From Paragonimus westermani (lineage: Eukaryota > Platyhelminthes > Trematoda > Plagiorchiida > Troglotrematidae): a DNA stretch of 64,000 bases. The DNA lies in contig QNGE01000884.1 of NCBI GenBank assembly GCA_008508345.1, positions 71,418-135,417 on the forward strand, in the 5' to 3' direction. The notes under the pieces were generated by a model. The model had not been told where the DNA came from and searched no databases. It saw nothing but the letters and a program-made list of their open reading frames with translations. Shown here in pieces: positions 58,541 through 64,000 of this stretch (its first letter is position 1; each line of letters opens with the position of its first letter). The translations under genes were made by a program, and so were the position numbers.

Positions 58541-58702
58541 CTATCGTGAGATTGTTGAGAAGCGATGGGTAACGCTGTCCTCAATTTGTGAAAGAACAGT
58601 GCCGCTGTCCGAGTCAGATTTCACGATAGCGTTCAGCGCTGGTTTTATGCATCCAATTTTGGTCATATTGCTTGACTGGTCATTTGACACGCACTGGGTT
58701 GC
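58541..58702 (-). CDS. Candidate terminal exon, gene E
   Basis: Acceptor 'gcattccaatctcttggag', 53 codons and a TAG stop. The peptide starts ATQCVSNDQSSNMTKIGCIK and includes VKSDSDSGTVLSQIEDSV, polar and Ser/Asp-rich as many C-termini are. Phase 0 entry matches the exit of the exon at 58911-58987. An internal GTGAAA donor would offer an alternative end. Confidence 0.45.
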   Translation of the reverse strand, partial: ATQCVSNDQSSNMTKIGCIKPALNAIVKSDSDSGTVLSQIEDSVTHRFSTISR

Positions 58703-58910
58703 CTCCAAGAGATTGGAATGCATATTTGGTCATATTGGTGTGTACAAGTGTGGCTGTTTGGCTTAGGACGAGTCGCGCAATCTGTGACCCCAGTTCAAGC
58801 GAAACCGTCACTAATGATATACGATGAAAAATCATGAGAGCAGCTTAATTGGTTGATAAGCTGTCATCATTACTGGTGTATGCGGTTGGACCAACAATGA
58901 TCACTGTCAC

Positions 58911-58987
58911 ATTATCTAAGAGCAACGGTAGAACACATAGCGTGCAGCGATCGGTCAGATAACCACACAGTTGAATAACACGGTTTT
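58911..58987 (-). CDS. Candidate internal exon, gene E
   Basis: A very strong acceptor (cctactgcgttttttcctag) opens two bases plus 25 codons: NRVIQLCGYLTDRCTLCVLP then LLLDN, before GTGACA. The Cys/Leu-rich peptide could be a hydrophobic core or short membrane-associated helix. No family is recognised. Confidence 0.45.
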
Positions 58988-59144
58988 CTAGGAAAAAACG
59001 CAGTAGGAAGATTAAATGTTTAAGCATAGAAAGAAAGGAGGAGGTAATCTGAACAAATCTTTTTTTCCTATTTACTTGATTAGTGCTAATGTCACAGGTT
59101 AAAACTGGCAATCCAGTGTGTTTGGGCGACTTTGCGCGAAACTA

Positions 59145-59222
59145 TTTGGAGTCGGTGGGACTCGAACTAACCAACAAATTTATGGGCACAAAGTCAGCAT
59201 GTAATTTGCCGACCGGGCAGAA
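59145..59222 (-). repeat. tRNA-like segment (possible SINE head)
   Basis: On the minus strand 'gttagttcgagtcccaccga' carries a canonical B box. A 5' 'gtcgg' can pair with the 3' 'ccgac' like part of an acceptor stem, with an A-box-like stretch between. The anticodon arm is not convincing. Probably a tRNA-derived repeat. Confidence 0.4.
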
Positions 59223-59602
59223 AAGTCACCATGCACGAGTTTGAAAGGGTTGCCTATCCACGCGCTGTCTACCGTGGCCTTTCAGCCGGACACCGATTAC
59301 TGCGTTGGTTTACAGAGATCTGTCAACACTTCACCACCACACGGTTGTTGTTTTGCCAGTTGAAAACCACCACCCATCGGATGACACATCAACTCTCAAG
59401 TGGCTACTACGTGGAGTGCATGCCTTCGTTATCCTCGTTAACGATCGCAACTCAAGGTTCTTAAAACTTACTCAGGCCATGACGATAAATCTGTTCAAAC
59501 CTGTATCTTGGGCTATCGTATACCTGTGTTGCAGCAAGTGCCGCTTGGGTCGCATTACTTGATGTTTGACGTTCATTTCTTTGATAGTGTTCCCCAACCT
59601 AC

Positions 59603-59740
59603 GGTCGATGCTGAATCAGAGGTTTTCTTGTTGTCGGTTATTTGGTATTGAACAGCAAACGCGAAGTTCTGATGTCTGCTTTTGTTCTGTTTCATCTGAA
59701 CCAAAGAGCGGCTGATCGAAAATAATACATCCGTGTGAAC
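59603..59740 (-). CDS. Candidate internal exon, gene E
   Basis: 46 codons exactly in phase at both ends: VHTDVLFSISRSLVQMKQNK, then SRHQNFAFAVQYQITDNKKT. It lies between 'gttagctgcgtgtatgcag' and a consensus GTAGGT donor. Strongly protein-like composition. Entry phase agrees with the exon at 61424-61536. Confidence 0.5.
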
Positions 59741-60391
59741 CTGCATACACGCAGCTAACCAGTTCATACCGTTACCAGTTGTCAACAGATGTGGTTAATA
59801 AATTACAGCTTGTTTTTCACCTGTCTCACGCCGGTCCGCTCCACTTCGTACGGGCGAAAATTGTTAACTGGAGTTTTATTACCTAGTACAATATTTTAAT
59901 TCACACCGGTAATTTTGATTCCATTGATGTTTGTTCTCTACGATAAATGACTGAAGTCCATTGTAAAGTCACTGCGTTTTCTTTCCAGATGACTGATGTA
60001 ATGTACACTATCCAAAAGCAATTCTGATTTCATTCGTAGATGGTGTTTTTCCCTCTAGGTCTAGATTAAGTTCAGTGAGCACAGTAGACAACGTGCTCAG
60101 ATCACAGTGGTAGCAACAAGCATTATTTTCCACTCAGACCAGTTAAAAGATACTCACACACAGTGCAATTTACTTTCTTCAGCCTGAACTATTCAGGTTC
60201 TATCTAATAACGACTGTGCATACAATATGATAAAAATTCTTTTTCTGAACACGACAGTCTAATTCAGCCTTCGTTTGCAAGAGGTCGCAAATGTCGTCAG
60301 TAGAAATCGAAAGGTTGAAAAAACTTCAGAAAACATCAGCAGTGCCGCATGATTTAAGTACTCTTCACCAAGCAGAGGACAAGGTGGTTAT

Positions 60392-60652
60392 ATGAAATAT
60401 CCAATGTTGACACAGTTAAAGCAGTTGAATGTTTTCAAAATGCTGTATAAATGCAGCACAGAGGAGCACCATTTGAACACTTGTTCGGTAATTCTCCTTT
60501 GGGTCTCACGTTATCTTGTGCACCTTGAAAAAGTACTTTCTGAAGCAGAAGACAACCAAAGAGTTGTGAACATAAGTAAGCACTATCAGAATGATGAAGA
60601 AAACACATTTCGTGAAAACGTCAGGGAAAATTTCGCTTGGCAACTTTATTAA
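60392..60652 (+). CDS. Plus-strand open frame, possible exon
   Basis: 86 codons from ATG to TAA, with a charged helical end (SEAEDNQRVVNISKHYQNDE, then NTFRENVRENFAWQLY). A GTAAGC donor lies inside, and acceptor-like sequence (gtactttctgaagcag) precedes its second half. It is opposite gene E, inside one of its inferred introns. Could be a short gene, a terminal exon or chance. Confidence 0.25.
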   Translation: MKYPMLTQLKQLNVFKMLYKCSTEEHHLNTCSVILLWVSRYLVHLEKVLSEAEDNQRVVNISKHYQNDEENTFRENVRENFAWQLY

Positions 60653-61423
60653 AGACGTTAAAGTGGTAAGCAATAACTTAAGCAGTCAGAGATGACGGTG
60701 AAATCGAAGGCTCTTTTTCAAACCGGCATAAAAATTTCAGGGAATTTTACGCTTTCGATGCAATCGGTGATCAGTGATATATATTAATTTCCACCAGTTA
60801 GTTTGAAGTGATGTGCATGGTTGTAATAACTTGCTTTATCGAATGCGATGCTTACCGGAAATTCCTCTAGAATTCCGTGGCGTTACAGTAAGCTTCTAAG
60901 GGGAAGCGTGAAACCCATTCCCCACTTTCGTGCAAACGCTGGGTGAAGATTAAGAGCAACCGAATGTTTCGATCTGAAATTCACCCTGAACATAACACAA
61001 CTTTTCCAGTCAACTTTAAAGCATTTTTCGTTCTAACTTTTTCCATAATTTTCACAGCCGATAGTTCAGCGACATTCAGACTGGGAATTTTTCAGTCTTG
61101 TCATACCTTGCAGTCATGTGAACTCCTCCTTGACTCAGTCGCGTTTGACCGCGCAATTCGTTCGTGCCTACAGCTCTAGTGTCTGCTTCATTCGGATAAA
61201 CCAATAATTCATCGGCAATTACGGAAGCAAATTAAAAGTTTTGAAGCGTGGGATAAAACAAGTGCCCAAAGCTTACGTCCTAAGCACGCATTGATTGCAA
61301 ACGCACTAACTGAGTTAAAGCTGCGCCGAAACTTCTTCTGTCCGATATCTCGTTCCTTGACATTTTGACCCCTTTCATTCCAGTATCATGGAAGTGATGA
61401 AATGAGCTGCTGTTAATACATAC

Positions 61424-61536
61424 AAACGATTGGTTGAACAGAGGTTTAGGATAAAACCTACTACTCTCCGCTTCAGGACGTAATTCCATGCAGATCTGAT
61501 TTATGAGGGAAGCATCACCCAGAGTATACCCGCCGG
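61424..61536 (-). CDS. Candidate internal exon, gene E
   Basis: Two bases plus 37 codons, GGYTLGDASLINQICMELRP then EAESSRFYPKPLFNQSF. It lies between 'ttgaaaattaacactacag' and a consensus GTATGT donor. The exit phase fits 59603-59740. The frame stays open downstream for another 50 codons, so a longer exon is possible. Confidence 0.45.
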
Positions 61537-61699
61537 CTGTAGTGTTAATTTTCAAAACAGTGAAGAGGTTTGTAACCAAACAATTAAATCCTACCAATGG
61601 TAAATATCCACTTGTTTAACTCTGAAAGTATTTGTTCGACCAAATTTTAAGACAGGTTCTGAAGTTTAGAGTACTGATCAGTTTAACTTCGATAGAACA

Positions 61700-64000
61700 G
61701 TGACTAACAGATGTGTTACATATTTCTGTATCTGCTAATTTTAGCTGTTAAAATCCCTTATTTCTTAGCTGTAAGGTCCATCGTTATCGTGAGCTTTTAC
61801 CAATCTTGTCTCACATCCTACTGATTAAAGTAACATTTGCAATGTTCCTCGTAGCAAGAATGCGAAGGTGCGACCAAGTGAATAGCTGTTCAAGAAATTA
61901 AGGATCATCATTTGCCAAACACATTCTGGCGATAGCTCACATTTAGACGGTCAATCCTCTCACTGTGTACGTATACAAGATCAATCCTAATGTCTTAGCG
62001 GCAAATAATATACTGTTTATCAGGCAACGAAAACCAGTGCTGGGTGATCAGAATGCAACGAATCCTGTTATCACTGTACCCTCGTGATCATCGCTTTTTC
62101 TATCCCCCATTTTCTCTGTCTATGAGTTGTCACCGTGTTTTGCGGAGTGTAATTATTTGTCAACATGCGGCTTTTTCGCTGTTTTTGCGATTTTGACTGG
62201 GGGAACCTTGTGCTTTAAAATTGTCTATTTAATGACTGGACGCCATTTTATCACAGGTTCCGTTGAAAGTTTTACATGGCAACAGTTGTTGATACATGAA
62301 CCAAGTGGGTTACTATGCTCTGTGCTACTGCCAGTGCCCTTTGACACTGGCCACATTGTTCGCCAATAAAAGTCTCCGTACATTACACTGTTACACCACA
62401 GTTAAATCATCTGATCAAATTTCCAAGAGTGAATATGTATTTTCTTCCAATAACCAGCATTGCCAGTCCATGGGACTGTCACGTGCGCAAAATGAGTTGA
62501 GCGAGCGCTTCCCGCTACTTGCCAGTAGTTTATATCTTGGAATTTGTCAACCAACTCCAACTCCTTGAAATTCTACGGCAATTCAGTCGGTTCTTTCACT
62601 TCATAACTAATGTTAGGTAAATTTACGTTTGTGTTGCTGTTGTCAAACGAAAAAATTCAACCTACTAACGAGTGTCACTTTCGTGAACAATTTTGCCGTT
62701 GTGACTGCGTGGTCACATTCATCCCGGGAGCAGGCGTTGATTTTCGACGCCAAAACAGATTGTAGATGAATGGAGAGTTGTAATCTGTCAAAATATATAT
62801 TCAATTACTGAAAAGGCGACTATTCTCGGCCGAACAACGAATATGACGATGCTGGTCCCACGATGGCTGTCATTTGAAATAAGGCAAAAGTTATGAAGCA
62901 CGACCATTGACTAAATTCCGGTTTTGTGGATCATATATCTTTTCTTGGCCACAGGAACGTCTTTCGTACATGTGGGTATGATTAGAACACGGACTAAGTT
63001 TGTAACTTATTTTGATGATTGACAATAACACCACGGACACATTAGCCTGTTAAAATAGCATCTACACGGTGTGTTTTGATTGAAATTCAAGTAGTTACCG
63101 CTTACCTTACAAAGCAACCACTTGGAGTGTCTTAATGTAGAAAATGTTGATTTCTTTTCGTGTCTTTCATTCCAAGTTGGACCCACTTGCTCATTTTGTC
63201 TTGCTGCTGACTTATGGGGTTTTCGTACAGGAATCCTGGGTTTGGGTGATTCACATAGTAATAAAAATCTTCGTATGCTCTGACGACTGTATTCATTAAA
63301 AGTTCACTGTATATTTCTTACGTGGTATCTTAAAAACTTTAAGAATTACAATGAGTTTGTGTAAAGGAAAGGTTGAGCAAAATTTGCACTCTCAGTAAAT
63401 GCCTCCATCGTCATTTTTGTCTACATTCCCGATATAATTTGCATCGTGGAAAAATGTTGAAAAATTGGAATACACTTGATAAACTCACAAAATGAATGAC
63501 GTTAATCTTTCATAGTGTGCTGACCACATGTAAGTAACCATGGATTTTTGAAATTGCACGATCATTTTCCTAATTCAGATATTCACGTGTGAAAAATCCT
63601 TTCGAACACCATAGTTATCTGAGTATTTTCTGTCTGAATTCAACGAAGCCATCACAAATGTTACTGCTAACCTACCACAAGTATGCTTCGACCTATAGTC
63701 GCATCATCGAACATGTCTGGGTGGTTTCGTCACTTGCGCAATCTGTGCTACTGACGTAAAGGTCAATTGTGTATGTGGGTTCATCAGGCGCTGTTCAAAT
63801 AAGTGGGACTCATTAGTCCTACAATATTTAAAGTCAACGATGATAGCTTTAGCATAGGGATTACAGCAGTGTCACACGAAACAAGCGGGTAATAATTCAC
63901 GTCGGTAAGGAAACGAGTGTAGGTCACTGTCCCAACCGAATGCGCAGATCCGAGAGGGTGGTTAATATTGTTTGGATATATCACAAGTCATATTGCCCAC
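61700..64000. other. Stretch without supported exons
   Basis: Plus-strand frames at 62127-62369 (hydrophobic) and 62296-62568 overlap and lack splice support. A minus frame at 63784-63984 may hold a short exon. Nothing here is firm. Confidence 0.3.

Overview
This window looks like eukaryotic, probably animal, nuclear DNA. There are no prokaryotic-style operons. Open frames are short and scattered (mostly under 160 codons). Many are bounded by GT-AG splice signals, and interspersed tRNA-related repeats and a decayed non-LTR retrotransposon are present. A run of 708 Ns marks a draft-assembly gap. Base composition is AT-rich by eye. Long introns, very small exons and this repeat mix would suit a parasitic flatworm (trematode or cestode), but nothing here proves the taxon. 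No protein family could be named for any host exon.

Gene content was read by eye. I looked for a pyrimidine-rich acceptor ending in AG, an uninterrupted frame and a GT donor, then checked that reading phases of neighbouring exons agree. Such exons also arise by chance in AT-rich DNA, so single-exon confidence is at most about 0.5. The chains are more informative than single exons.

Layout on the minus strand, from right to left: Gene E (61.5-58.5 kb) is the 3' part of a gene ending in a stop. Gene C (53.9-45.5 kb) has candidate exons ending in a short stop-terminated exon. Gene B (about 44.7-41.9 kb) is compact, with short introns and continuous phase over its last five exons. Gene A (from an ATG at 40,511 down past the left edge) is a candidate long gene of at least 12 recognisable exons separated by kilobase introns.

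On the plus strand, a candidate gene D (48.0-52.3 kb) is built partly of micro-exons of 19-24 bases and is interleaved with gene C exons. One of the two models may be wrong there. A 250-codon single-exon plus-strand frame at 56.7-57.5 kb is the longest open frame without Ns and is unexplained.

Repeats: a dispersed family with a tRNA-Met-like core occurs in at least seven places, twice as inverted composites. Three other tRNA-like fragments (19.5, 27.5 and 59.2 kb) suggest further SINE families. A degenerate reverse-transcriptase element lies on the minus strand at about 23.0-24.4 kb, possibly extending to 25.4 kb. It sits next to the assembly gap, beyond which is a GC-richer, repeat-like segment. 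No rRNA, intact tRNA, CRISPR array or recognisable promoter was found.
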